Assembly (NCBI GenBank): GCA_050944855.1
Contig: JBMNRU010000030.1
Location: 1-22,951, forward strand
Direction of reading: 5' to 3'
From: Lactonifactor sp050944855
GTDB lineage: Bacteria; Bacillota; Clostridia; Lachnospirales; Lachnospiraceae
Length of the DNA: 22,951 nucleotides
The translations under genes and the position numbers were made by a program. Shown here one piece after another: positions 1 through 7,010 of the stretch (position 1 is the first letter of the stretch; every line of letters starts with the position of its first letter). Below the pieces are notes generated by a model. That model saw nothing but the letters and a program-made list of their open reading frames with translations. It was not told the origin of the DNA and did no database searches.

Positions 1-1141
1 TTACATTGAGGTCGTCGTAAAAGTCCTTGACTTCATCACAACGGCGTTTCAGCTCGTCAAGATCGGGTGCAGACACCCGTATCACGTAGCTTAACTTATA
101 CATACTTTCTTTGCTCTGGTCTAAGTCTGTTTCCAGCTCGTCCACGCTGTCTAAAGCGTCCACCACATTTGAGCTGGTTTCACTTCCTGCTTGATAGGCG
201 TGATTGTCAAGGTCTTTCAATTCCTTTTTCTTGTTGCGGACTGTGGTTAATGCTTTTCGATTTTCCACGATTTCTACATTCATAGAAGTATCAACGGGGA
301 ATGTGAATTGCTGTTGCTGGAAATAGAAGATTTCAGAGGACGGAAAATCAAGCTCCCCGACAATCGCATTGACGGTAAAGTAGGACACATAGCTTTCCTT
401 GTCCTCATGTTCCAATCGCAAATACCGCTGGCTTTCCTCAATCACACACCTTGTCGGACGGATAAGGTCGTAGTATTTTATCAGCGTTTCTTTCTGCAAT
501 TTCCTCTTTGGTAGCTGGTACTCATAATCTTCATAGGCGATACCGTCCCTGCCGTAAAGATGTTCCATGAGATACCCAAAATCGTTGATTTCCAAGCGAC
601 GCACCTTAAAGCGACGGGAGATTTTATTTTCCAGTAACTTTTCCATTTTCATGTAACGGTTGATTTCATCATTCGGCATGGAAACAAAATCACTCATCAG
701 CGTGTGGTTCACTTCATGGAGAAATTCCGTGAACGTCAGCCACGCCGATTTTTTGATGTTCTTCAGATTGAGCTGTTCTTCCGTAACCATGAGCTTAAAG
801 CCAAGAAAAAAGCGGTAGTCCACTTGATTGTCCCCAATCATAGATACTAACGCTTCGGTCTGTTCGTCTATCTTCTGATAGGCAACTTCCTTTAATTTTC
901 CAGTTACCAGCTTCTTTGACTGCTCCTGCTGACTTCGGATTGAGCTTTCTGTGGCAATCTGCAAGGCATGAATTTTACCCTCACGGGACTGTGCGATAAG
1001 CTGGCGAAAGCTATCATGCACGATAAATTTCTGCTCTGCGGATAGAAAAGAATAATTGTACGGTATCAGCTCATAGTAAGCGAACACCTCATTGTCCTTG
1101 TTCCAGACAAGGTTATTGTCAATATATTTTATCGGGAACAT
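1..1141 (-). CDS. VirB4-like conjugation ATPase, Orf16/TcpF type (partial, C-terminus outside window)
   Basis: An open frame runs from ATG at 1141 through the left edge without a stop, giving the first 380 codons. The N-terminus begins MFPIKYIDNNLVWNKD and continues with YNYSFLSAEQKFIVHD, which I recognise as the Tn916 Orf16 family, the hexameric ATPase that energises the mating channel at the inner face of the membrane. Only the N-terminal domain is visible; the Walker A and B motifs of this roughly 800-residue family would lie beyond position 1. An AAGGAG ribosome binding site sits 8 bases before the ATG. The start overlaps the end of tcpE by 23 bases, so the two are probably translationally coupled. 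Family assignment is firm; whether the gene is complete cannot be seen. Confidence 0.9.
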   Translation of the reverse strand, partial: MFPIKYIDNNLVWNKDNEVFAYYELIPYNYSFLSAEQKFIVHDSFRQLIAQSREGKIHALQIATESSIRSQQEQSKKLVTGKLKEVAYQKIDEQTEALVSMIGDNQVDYRFFLGFKLMVTEEQLNLKNIKKSAWLTFTEFLHEVNHTLMSDFVSMPNDEINRYMKMEKLLENKISRRFKVRRLEINDFGYLMEHLYGRDGIAYEDYEYQLPKRKLQKETLIKYYDLIRPTRCVIEESQRYLRLEHEDKESYVSYFTVNAIVGELDFPSSEIFYFQQQQFTFPVDTSMNVEIVENRKALTTVRNKKKELKDLDNHAYQAGSETSSNVVDALDSVDELETDLDQSKESMYKLSYVIRVSAPDLDELKRRCDEVKDFYDDLNV

Positions 1142-1517
1142 CGTTCACACTCCTTACTGCCGTGATTGTTTCATTCAAGGTCTGCTTATGCAGTTTTACG
1201 GCTTTTCCTGCATAAGTGATTTTAGGTCGCAACGCATAAGTTATCTGTGATTTCAAAAAGCTGTACGGCTTCTTTCCGTCAAAGGTTTTCTGCGACATGA
1301 ACCAAGTGAGAGCAACGGGAATACCAAAGTATTTGAGAAATGCTCCCTCAATCATGGAAAGTGGGGGAATATCCCCAAACAGAATGATGATAAATTCTGT
1401 AATCACAAACCATGTAATTTGTGTAAAAGTAACAGGAAAGGGCAAGTTAAAGTCATTGATTGCATATAAGACTTTTTCCACGTTCCAGATACCCGTATAA
1501 GATTTAATCTTTTTCAA
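1119..1517 (-). CDS. tcpE: TcpE-family conjugal transfer membrane protein (Tn916 Orf17)
   Basis: This 132-residue protein matches the TcpE family in size and sequence (KKIKSYTGIWNVEKVLY; FGIPVALTWFMSQKTFDGKK; ALRPKITYAGK). TcpE is a small inner-membrane component of Gram-positive transfer channels that works with the VirB4-type ATPase encoded next to it. Two hydrophobic segments (about residues 28-48 and 53-75) are followed by a basic cytoplasmic tail. The start is TTG at 1517, supported by AAAGGAG about 10 bases upstream; no ATG fits as well. The gene overlaps the next one (VirB4) by 23 bases. A hairpin with a T-rich tail lies in the gap before it, so expression relative to ardA may be modulated. 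Confidence 0.9.
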   Translation of the reverse strand: MKKIKSYTGIWNVEKVLYAINDFNLPFPVTFTQITWFVITEFIIILFGDIPPLSMIEGAFLKYFGIPVALTWFMSQKTFDGKKPYSFLKSQITYALRPKITYAGKAVKLHKQTLNETITAVRSVNDVPDKIY

Positions 1518-1546
1518 GTTCTTTCAGCTCCTTTCAAAATAGAAAA

Positions 1547-1569
1547 GGACAGCCATTTTCAGACTGTCC
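1547..1569 (-). terminator. Attenuator-like hairpin between ardA and tcpE
   Basis: GGACAG (1547-1552) and CTGTCC (1564-1569) form a 6-bp stem with an 11-base loop. On the minus strand it is followed by CCTTTTCTATTTT, a weak U-tract. It lies inside what should be one transfer operon, so it is more likely a partial terminator or processing element than a full stop. The same tail follows a hairpin upstream of the surface-protein gene near 11779-11800. Confidence 0.45.
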
Positions 1570-1625
1570 CTTAAAAGAGAAATACGCTGTCAGTAGCAAC
1601 CATGCTTGTCGCTGATCTTCCAGCG

Positions 1626-2129
1626 TTAATATGGTATCTCGCACATACCTCGGCTTGTTTCAATAAAGCAACCGCCCATATCCAAATCTCGCCCGTAGGC
1701 TTCATAGTCAATGTAGTTCTGTAAGCTGGGTGGAATATCCCCAAGTGCCTGCAATTCGTCTATGTAGTAGTAGGCAACATCTGTCATAGTTTCACAGTCG
1801 GGATAATAATAAATATCGTCTTTATGTTCCACGACTTCTTCCAGCGTCCCGTAGTGGCTGATAAATTCGTCCAGACATTCTACGATATAGTCGGGAAGTT
1901 CCTCTATCATTTCATACATCTCATTGAGTTCTTCAATGGAAACATACTCGCCAATCGCAATCGGGAAGTTGTCGGTATCATGGATTGCGTATTCCTCATA
2001 CTGTTCATTCAAGCCGATTTTTTCTTTCACATCTTCCTCGTCAATAGGAAAAGTGAACCAAGCACCGACTAAATAGCCCTCATTGTATTTGCCAAGATTA
2101 GCAATGTAAACCGCCATATCATCAATCAT
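1626..2129 (-). CDS. ardA: ArdA antirestriction protein (Tn916 Orf18)
   Basis: ArdA proteins are acidic, elongated DNA mimics that occupy the DNA-binding groove of type I restriction enzymes and protect incoming ICE DNA. This protein (167 residues from ATG 2129) carries the family features VYIANLGKYNEG, VGAWFTFPID, EEYAIHD and ASLQNYIDYEAYGRDL-like text near the C-terminus (here PSLQNYIDYEAYGRDL), and is rich in Asp and Glu. Its length matches Tn916 ArdA (about 166). I prefer ATG 2129 over GTG 2138 because GAGGTG stands 6 bases upstream and orthologues begin close to the DDM-VYIANLG stretch. It follows the second ArdA-like gene by 17 bases and is probably cotranscribed with it. The call is firm. 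Confidence 0.95.
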   Translation of the reverse strand: MIDDMAVYIANLGKYNEGYLVGAWFTFPIDEEDVKEKIGLNEQYEEYAIHDTDNFPIAIGEYVSIEELNEMYEMIEELPDYIVECLDEFISHYGTLEEVVEHKDDIYYYPDCETMTDVAYYYIDELQALGDIPPSLQNYIDYEAYGRDLDMGGCFIETSRGMCEIPY

Positions 2130-2146
2130 AAGCACCACCTCATTTC

Positions 2147-2650
2147 CTACTCTGGCAGTTCAAAGATACCGTGTTCTGTTACTAAAAATTTCCCGTGTTC
2201 CTGCAAGTGAGAAGCATAGGCTTCAAAGTCAAAGTAGTATTCTTGACAGTCCTCGGATAAATGCTTGAACGTCGGGTCGTTCATCAGCTTTTGCCTTGCA
2301 ACATCTATCATGCTTTTGCAGTCGGAATAAACCGTAATCACGTTCCTGCAAAGATAAAGTGCTTCTAAATTCTCAAACACCGTAAGTAGTGATACATATT
2401 CTTCCTGCATATCACTTGAAAGCTGGCGGTACATAAAATCTAATTCGTTAAGCTGATACACGCTTGTATGTTCGTGAACTTCATCAGCATAAGGCAACAC
2501 CTTTTCGATAATGCGGTAATCCCCACTTTCTGCACCGATACCTAACTTTTCTTCAAACTCTGCAACATCTATCGGCAGGTCGAACCAGTATGATGTTGTT
2601 TCTTCGCCAGTTGTTCCTTTCGTTTCCACCAGCACCCTTGTTTCCTGCAT
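2147..2650 (-). CDS. Second ArdA-like antirestriction protein
   Basis: A 167-residue acidic protein with the same size and layout as the neighbouring ArdA: an early strand then YWFDLPIDVAEFEEKLGI (compare AWFTFPIDEEDVKEKIGL), a central helical part, and a C-terminal YYFDFEAYASHLQEHGKF that aligns with IDYEAYGRDLDMGGCF. It is therefore a diverged ArdA-family member. Divergence suggests a different range of restriction targets or a complementary role, but that is inference. ATG 2650 has a close GAGGA only 3-4 bases upstream. The first 27 codons overlap the upstream small gene in another frame, which argues for coupled translation. It might instead have another binding partner; the fold assignment is more certain than the target. 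Confidence 0.82.
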   Translation of the reverse strand: MQETRVLVETKGTTGEETTSYWFDLPIDVAEFEEKLGIGAESGDYRIIEKVLPYADEVHEHTSVYQLNELDFMYRQLSSDMQEEYVSLLTVFENLEALYLCRNVITVYSDCKSMIDVARQKLMNDPTFKHLSEDCQEYYFDFEAYASHLQEHGKFLVTEHGIFELPE

Positions 2651-2865
2651 TGTTCCTCACGTCCTTTCTGTTGTTTCATCACATCTTTTATGGTCTGGTA
2701 CGACATACCAAACACATACTTTGAAAAATCTTCTAACTGTCTTTCTTCATAGTCAGCAAGGTTCAGCCGTTTCATTTCATGCCACACCTTACGCTTGTAA
2801 GAGGGCAGGTCGGAAAGATAATCACAGCCGACTTTTGCCTGCATATCCTTAAAAATATCGCTCAT
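2569..2865 (-). CDS. Small ICE protein of unknown function (orf19 position)
   Basis: A 98-residue hydrophilic protein starting MSDIFKDMQAKVGCDYLSD, with GGAG 7 bases before ATG 2865. The first 68 residues look like a compact helical protein (SYKRKVWHEMKRLNLADY; FSKYVFGMSYQTIKDVM). The last 30 are basic and glutamine/lysine-rich and overlap the start of the second ArdA-like gene by 82 bases in another frame. I do not recognise a named domain. Its place between the relaxase block and the ardA genes corresponds to orf19 of Tn916, but I cannot claim homology. Good start signal, plausible protein composition and strand agreement with its neighbours support a real gene. Confidence 0.7.
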   Translation of the reverse strand: MSDIFKDMQAKVGCDYLSDLPSYKRKVWHEMKRLNLADYEERQLEDFSKYVFGMSYQTIKDVMKQQKGREEQCRKQGCWWKRKEQLAKKQHHTGSTCR

Positions 2866-2895
2866 TTCATCACTCCAATCTGAAATTTTGGTAAG

Positions 2896-2930
2896 AAAAA
2901 AGCAGTCAATCCTAAGACTAACTGCTTTTT
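2896..2930 (-). terminator. Intrinsic terminator after the HTH-membrane protein gene
   Basis: AAAAAGCAGT and ACTGCTTTTT pair around a 14-base loop, giving a T-run on both strands. It lies 22 bases past the stop of the HTH-membrane gene and 31 bases before the start of the next transfer gene, so it closes the inserted regulatory cassette. Confidence 0.75.
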
Positions 2931-2952
2931 AAAACATATAAGAACTTATATT

Positions 2953-3315
2953 TTATTTTGAGAAAAACACACCATAAAGAACGATAAGTGAAAAAAATAT
3001 TAGCACTCCAGTTCCAATTATATAACATAGTCTAATAAATTTTTTTCCCTCATTTATATCATCGTATATGGAAGATAATTTTTCATTATTTAAATTTTTT
3101 TCTCTTACTTCTTGCACGTCAATATCTCTTACCAGTTCATCTAATGTCAATCCAAAGAAATCACTCAATAATACTAATCGTTGAAAATCTGGGTATGATT
3201 GACAAGACTCCCATTTTGAAATTGTTTGTCTGGAAACCTTTAGTTCATTTCCCAATTCTTCTTGTGAAAGACCTTTGGACTTTCTTAAATTTATCAGTTT
3301 TTCATTAAAGTTCAT
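2953..3315 (-). CDS. XRE-family HTH regulator with C-terminal membrane anchor
   Basis: A 120-residue protein from ATG 3315, chosen because AGGAGG lies 7 bases upstream; the frame is open 32 codons further but that stretch contains the promoter and has no ribosome site. Residues about 5-60 form a Cro/C1-type helix-turn-helix (LRKSKGLSQEELGNELKVS, then RQTISKWESCQSYPDFQRLV). Residues about 61-92 are a charged linker. Residues about 93-117 are a single hydrophobic segment ending in FFSK, so the regulator is probably tethered to the membrane with its DNA-binding head inside. Such proteins usually repress their own promoter. It sits as a self-contained unit (operator-like repeats upstream, terminator downstream) inside the transfer operon. 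Its ligand and targets are unknown. Confidence 0.85.
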   Translation of the reverse strand: MNFNEKLINLRKSKGLSQEELGNELKVSRQTISKWESCQSYPDFQRLVLLSDFFGLTLDELVRDIDVQEVREKNLNNEKLSSIYDDINEGKKFIRLCYIIGTGVLIFFSLIVLYGVFFSK

Positions 3316-3334
3316 AAGTAGCCTCCTAAAATAA

Positions 3335-3371
3335 ATTATATTTGCGACCGCAAAATGAGTATTGCAAATAT
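3335..3371 (-). promoter_or_regulatory. Candidate promoter -10 and operator repeats for the HTH-membrane gene
   Basis: Reading the minus strand, TATAAT (3340-3335) lies about 20 bases before the start codon of the gene at 2953-3315; the -35 region is poor. Immediately upstream is the palindrome TTTGCG-AC-CGCAAA (3341-3354). A longer repeat pairs ATATTTGC (3338-3345) with GCAAATAT (3364-3371). Three similar half-sites overlapping the core promoter suggest a repressor site, most likely for autoregulation. The rest of the gap to tcpD (3372-3533) is A/T-rich; I see only a small CCAAC/GTTGG hairpin and an isolated TTGACA there. Confidence 0.5.
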
Positions 3372-3533
3372 GATGATTTTTTTCAACCAACCTTTGTTGG
3401 CAATTTGTCAACCATTCATTACATCAGTATAATTCACTAATATTTGTCATAAAGTAAAGAAATATTAACCACATATAAGTTCATTTTTCATGCTCCAATT
3501 ATACCATTCTCATATCAGCACCACAATAAAATT

Positions 3534-3755
3534 TTATGCACCGATAATCTTATTGAACAGCTCTAACAGTACATCTTTCACACCGCCAGCATTGAACACC
3601 AAGCCGACAGCAATCAAGGCAACTACCAAAAAGCCGATAAGTTTTGAAAACTCACGCTTGAACCCTAAGTAGATACCGATAACCACAATCGCCATAAGCA
3701 CTAAGCTCTGTGCGTTTGATAAAAACCATTGATACAAATTTTGACCGAAATTCAT
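3534..3755 (-). CDS. TcpD-family small membrane protein
   Basis: A 73-residue hydrophobic protein (MNFGQNLYQWFLSNAQSLVL then AIVVIGIYLGFKREFSKLIG) with two membrane segments, about residues 15-34 and 38-56, separated by a short basic turn, and a C-terminal amphipathic stretch (VKDVLLELFNKIIGA). I recognise it as the TcpD-type protein found in Gram-positive ICEs beside the relaxase, thought to be a structural component of the transfer channel. Its ATG directly follows the TAA of the upstream DUF3789 gene with no gap, so the two are almost certainly translationally coupled. Channel membership is family knowledge; its exact role is not settled. Confidence 0.8.
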   Translation of the reverse strand: MNFGQNLYQWFLSNAQSLVLMAIVVIGIYLGFKREFSKLIGFLVVALIAVGLVFNAGGVKDVLLELFNKIIGA

Positions 3756-3899
3756 TTAATTGTCCTCACTTTCTTTGTTTTCTTTGATTTCTTCCATGTG
3801 TCTGTCAGCTTCTTTGCCGACGCTTATAATACACATCAAGACTACGCCGATACCCATTCCCATAGATACCAGCAGGAAGTCTTTTACTAATTCCCACAT
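3756..3899 (-). CDS. DUF3789-type small membrane protein
   Basis: A 47-residue reading frame with TTAGGAG placed 7-8 bases before ATG 3899. It begins MWELVKDFLLVSMGMGIG, continues as one membrane helix (about residues 6-27), and ends in a highly charged tail (KEADRHMEEIKENKESEDN). Size, single N-terminal helix and place between MobT and TcpD match the DUF3789 proteins of Tn916-like elements. Function is unknown; an accessory role in the transfer channel is inference. It is separated by 12 bases from mobT and abuts tcpD, so it belongs to the same operon. Confidence 0.75.
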   Translation of the reverse strand: MWELVKDFLLVSMGMGIGVVLMCIISVGKEADRHMEEIKENKESEDN

Positions 3900-3911
3900 T
3901 TTTTATCACTC

Positions 3912-5108
3912 CTAACTTTCTACTAAATCTTTTGCAGGGGTCGTCTGCTGTTTGATAATCATTTCATGCTTTTCTGTGAGTTTTGCCTGCTGTTCGATTG
4001 TTTCCATGTAGTCTGTACCGTTTCCTTTATCAATCTTTTTCAGCATTTTCAAGGTTGGTGCTACCTGCCTTTGTACCCAACGAAGCGTGCGGTCTAAGGT
4101 GTAAGGCTCTGGCTTTGTCGTCAGCTTCAAGCTCTGTCTGTTATCGCCGATAAACCAAGCCCAGCGATTGTTGAGTTTCCAGTCATTTTTCCGCTTGTCT
4201 GGTTCTTCATCAACAAACCGCACATACTGGTTGATGATAGAAAAGGCGGTCTGTTCTGCGTCATAATAGGTCAGCAAATCTCGTACTGCATAATAGGCAC
4301 GTTCATTCCGAAGCCGTATCTCAAAACGGTTGATAATGTCGGCTTCTTCCAGAGGTGTCCCTAACTTGACATACTGCTCATAGTCCTTTTCATAGATACA
4401 AAAATACACATCTGATTTCAGCGACCCAAGATAAAGGGTACGTCCCATATATTCTCTGTCGTCCTCTCTGTGCTTGATAAGCTCGCCCGACTGGTAAAAC
4501 TTATAACTTCTGGACTTTCCGATATATTCCCGTTTCCTGCATTTTTCCGCAAGCTCTGGAATATCCAAAATGCCCGTATGGTCGTTGATAGCAAGGTCGA
4601 TACGCTTCATCACGCCACCGTCTATGAATGCGTCCATAAGAAAGTCATACCAGCTTCTTTGCTGTGCCAGCAGGTAACTTTCAAACTGTCGGCAACCACG
4701 CCCCTTTAACTCTAAAAGGACACCTTTTTCTTCGTCAGCCGACGTATAGATAAAGATGTCCCCTAATGAATAATGCTCCGTATAACTGTAATGTCCGTAA
4801 TCTTCATGGAGCATATAATTGATATTCAGTTTTAATATGTCTTTGATGATGTGCTGTATATCCAGCGTGGGAAAACGAATTTTCACATAATCAAACACCA
4901 TGGTAAGCGGTGCTTCTGGATTGAACCTTGCCAGTTCCTTATGCAGAGTTTCCAGAAGTTCCTTTGACGGTTTCATTTTTCCGTTTTCTATCTTGTTGAG
5001 ATATTCCCTTGTAATGCCAGAAGCCACCGCCAGCCTGCCTTGTGAGATACCGTAAGCAATCCGTTTCTCCCGTAATTCTTTTATCCATTGTTCTTCATTC
5101 AGAACCAT
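3912..5108 (-). CDS. mobT: MobT-family relaxase with N-terminal HTH (Tn916 Orf20)
   Basis: This 398-residue protein nicks oriT and stays bound to the transferred strand. Residues about 10-65 form a Cro/C1-type HTH (RIAYGISQGRLAVASGITR, then EYLNKIENGKMKPSKELL). The rolling-circle Rep_trans-like catalytic domain starts near MVFDYVKIRFPT (residue 69) and includes LLELKGRGCRQFESYLLAQQ, MKRIDLAINDHTGILDI and RFEIRLRNERAYYAVRDLL, all strongly like Tn916 Orf20. The C-terminal 60 residues are basic and helical. The start is odd: GGAGG lies one base before ATG 5108, too close for normal initiation, whereas a CTG two codons later has ideal spacing. The oriT-like region lies directly upstream, as in Tn916. 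Assignment is firm. Confidence 0.93.
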   Translation of the reverse strand: MVLNEEQWIKELREKRIAYGISQGRLAVASGITREYLNKIENGKMKPSKELLETLHKELARFNPEAPLTMVFDYVKIRFPTLDIQHIIKDILKLNINYMLHEDYGHYSYTEHYSLGDIFIYTSADEEKGVLLELKGRGCRQFESYLLAQQRSWYDFLMDAFIDGGVMKRIDLAINDHTGILDIPELAEKCRKREYIGKSRSYKFYQSGELIKHREDDREYMGRTLYLGSLKSDVYFCIYEKDYEQYVKLGTPLEEADIINRFEIRLRNERAYYAVRDLLTYYDAEQTAFSIINQYVRFVDEEPDKRKNDWKLNNRWAWFIGDNRQSLKLTTKPEPYTLDRTLRWVQRQVAPTLKMLKKIDKGNGTDYMETIEQQAKLTEKHEMIIKQQTTPAKDLVES

Positions 5109-5291
5109 ACCTCCAATCTGTCAAGTGTGAAGTTTTTTAAGGCGACTTCACAGCCGATTTTTACTAGGAAATTATGCCAGAAGCCTTATGTTTCCTATGT
5201 TTTTTGTCTATTGTCTATTTGCAAACGTACCCCTCTGTTAGATACCGAGGGGTTTTACCTGCTGGCGTGGCTTACGCCACACCAGCAACGG
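5109..5291. other. oriT-like intergenic region between coupling protein and relaxase genes
   Basis: In Tn916 the origin of transfer lies between orf21 and orf20, the position of this gap. It holds three inverted repeats: TGTGAAGT/ACTTCACA (5126-5133, 5145-5152), ACCCCTC/GAGGGGT (5229-5235, 5247-5253) and GCTGGCGTGGC/GCCACACCAGC (5261-5271, 5276-5286, one mismatch, loop TTAC). There is also a 7-bp tandem repeat TTGTCTA (5204-5217). The ACCCCTC/GAGGGGT hairpin with TGTTAGATACC in its loop resembles the nic-region hairpin of MobT-type ICEs. The exact nick site cannot be read from sequence alone. Confidence 0.75.
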
Positions 5292-6686
5292 CTAGTCCGT
5301 GCCGTCGCCTTTCGCTTCGCACGTCGCCGTCCCGTCCTGCCTTGCTTGTGCAAGAGAACCTATGGTCTGCAAAAAATCATGTCCTTTCGGGACTAAGGGC
5401 GTGTAAAATTCACTGATAACGCTTGTTCCCACATCACAATAGCCACGCCCCTTGATACGCTTCTGGAAAAATTGCTTTTTTACATCAGAACCAAACAACA
5501 TACCGTAACCAAGCTCGCTGATACGCCCCAATCCCACACGGAAGTTGAAGTTATCTCTGATACCGTCCGAGAAATACTTTGCGTCTGGACGCTGGCAGGC
5601 GACGATAAGGAAATATCCTGCTTGCCGTCCTAACATAACGATTTTTTTTAGCTGGCTAAGTAGGCTTACGCTTTCTTTCGTCCCCAGCATTTCAAAAAAC
5701 GCCACATATTCATCAAAGATAAGAAAGCAGGGTGGCAGTCCTAGATAAGCGTAGTTTTCGCCCGTCTTATAGTTCGGGTGTCGCTTCATTTCCTCACTTC
5801 GCTGTACCATTCCCTCATAAAAGGCATTAACGCAATCTATCATTTCTTCTTTGGTATGATACACATTTCCCATAACTGTCCCTAAGTCTGCAAGGTCAGC
5901 GTTCTTCGGGTCTAAGATATAAAGAACAGCGTTGGTATGTAGTAAGGCTTCAATGAGCGTCAGTAGAAAATAGGTTTTACCGCCACCAGTCCCACCAGCA
6001 ATAAGGGCGTGAGGGAGTGCGTCATATTCCCAGACAAGATTTTTCATCAATCTAAGACAGCCGTTTTCTGCCCGTACTTCATCAATGGTAATGCGGTTTG
6101 CTATCATATCATAAAGCAGGGTGTATTCGATATATCCGTCATGCAGGGTCTTGTCGGTCAGCTCACAATACAAGCCACTTTCCAATTTATCCTCTAACCG
6201 TAAAAGCTGGTCTTGATATTTTCCTAATGTGATTTCACAGCGGATATGAAGCAGTCCTTTTTCCATTTGATAATAAATCTTTGGAAACCAGACGATTTTT
6301 TCCCTTGATCTGCTTTGCAGGTCAGTAAAAAAACCGCTGTCTTGTACGGTATCGGCTTCATACCACTTATTTTCCAGTATCATTCTTGCCAGCTTTTGAC
6401 GGTGCAGGAGCTTCTTGAAACTGTCGTAACAGAAGCGGTAATACAGAAAAGCGACCAATGCACAAACGCCAGTCGCTATCAGTATGGTTATGAAGTTGTA
6501 AGGGGAAAGCGTCAAGCCGTTCTCTAACAAGCTGAAATGCTCCCAATCGGTACGCATGAGCTGTTTGATATTCAGTAGCAAAAGAACCGCCACAAATACA
6601 AACAGAAGAGTCCCTATGGAAAAGTGGTAAACAAGGTGCTTGTCGCTGGCTCTGATACGGTGTCCTTTATTCCAAATCTTTTGCAT
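5292..6686 (-). CDS. tcpA: TcpA-type coupling protein, FtsK/SpoIIIE ATPase (Tn916 Orf21)
   Basis: The 464-residue protein brings the relaxase-DNA complex to the membrane channel and pumps DNA. Two N-terminal membrane segments (about residues 20-41 and 64-87) anchor it. The motor domain has a Walker A motif GGTGGGKT (231-238) and a Walker B motif FLIFDE (331-336), with the downstream VACQRPDAKYFSDGIRDNF typical of FtsK-type coupling proteins. Length agrees with Tn916 Orf21 (about 460). ATG 6686 has AAAGGAG 9 bases upstream. It is followed by oriT and mobT, the partners it must recruit. Upstream, an HTH cassette with its own terminator separates it from orf22, so a promoter or read-through across that terminator is needed for expression. 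Confidence 0.95.
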   Translation of the reverse strand: MQKIWNKGHRIRASDKHLVYHFSIGTLLFVFVAVLLLLNIKQLMRTDWEHFSLLENGLTLSPYNFITILIATGVCALVAFLYYRFCYDSFKKLLHRQKLARMILENKWYEADTVQDSGFFTDLQSRSREKIVWFPKIYYQMEKGLLHIRCEITLGKYQDQLLRLEDKLESGLYCELTDKTLHDGYIEYTLLYDMIANRITIDEVRAENGCLRLMKNLVWEYDALPHALIAGGTGGGKTYFLLTLIEALLHTNAVLYILDPKNADLADLGTVMGNVYHTKEEMIDCVNAFYEGMVQRSEEMKRHPNYKTGENYAYLGLPPCFLIFDEYVAFFEMLGTKESVSLLSQLKKIVMLGRQAGYFLIVACQRPDAKYFSDGIRDNFNFRVGLGRISELGYGMLFGSDVKKQFFQKRIKGRGYCDVGTSVISEFYTPLVPKGHDFLQTIGSLAQARQDGTATCEAKGDGTD

Positions 6687-6712
6687 AAATCAATCACTCC
6701 TTTCTGGGTACG

Positions 6713-6752
6713 AAAAAAGGACTTATGATGAATTATCAGTCTAAGTCCTTTT
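6713..6752 (-). terminator. Intrinsic terminator closing the DUF2975-HTH cassette
   Basis: AAAAAAGGACTTA pairs with TAAGTCCTTTT around an A/T-rich loop, with T-runs on both strands. It lies 26 bases after the stop of the HTH gene and 27 bases before the tcpA start codon. Confidence 0.75.
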
Positions 6753-6777
6753 CAATCCATTTGAAATATAGAAAATA

Positions 6778-6999
6778 TCATTTCAAATCATTATCATTTT
6801 TTACATATTCCAAAATATCTCCGGGTTGGCAATCTAATGCTTCACAAATTGCATTCAACGTGGAAAAACGTATTGCACTCACTTTTCCTGTTTTTATTTT
6901 GGATAAATTGATATTTGCAATTCCAACCTGCTCCGCTAAATCTTTCAAGCTAATTTTTCTATCTGCCATTACCCTATCCAATCTTAATATAATAGCCAT
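6778..6999 (-). CDS. Small XRE-family regulator (YozG-like)
   Basis: A 73-residue single-domain helix-turn-helix protein (MAIILRLDRVMADRKISLKD; EQVGIANINLSKIKTGKVSA; CEALDCQPGDILEY). This short Cro/C1 type with the terminal CQPGDILEY motif is commonly encoded right after a DUF2975 membrane protein, as here, and the pair is thought to form a membrane-linked sensing unit with autoregulation. The gene starts 11 bases after the DUF2975 stop, and its ribosome site GTAGGAG overlaps that stop codon, so the two are coupled. It ends in a strong terminator. The likely target is the inverted repeat at the cassette promoter (7553-7592); this is inference. Confidence 0.88.
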   Translation of the reverse strand: MAIILRLDRVMADRKISLKDLAEQVGIANINLSKIKTGKVSAIRFSTLNAICEALDCQPGDILEYVKNDNDLK

Positions 7000-7010
7000 A
7001 ACTTCTACTC

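Noticed and set aside
3912..5108. Plasmid replication initiator
   Set aside because: The Rep_trans-like fold is shared, but sequence and setting (oriT upstream, coupling protein, TcpD, TcpE) identify an Orf20/MobT relaxase.
5088..5416. Plus-strand ORFs of 80-102 codons across the oriT gap and the tcpA 3' end
   Set aside because: They lie over oriT repeats and antisense to tcpA, have low-complexity Arg/Cys-rich products and no good ribosome site; the open frame is a by-product of the repeats.
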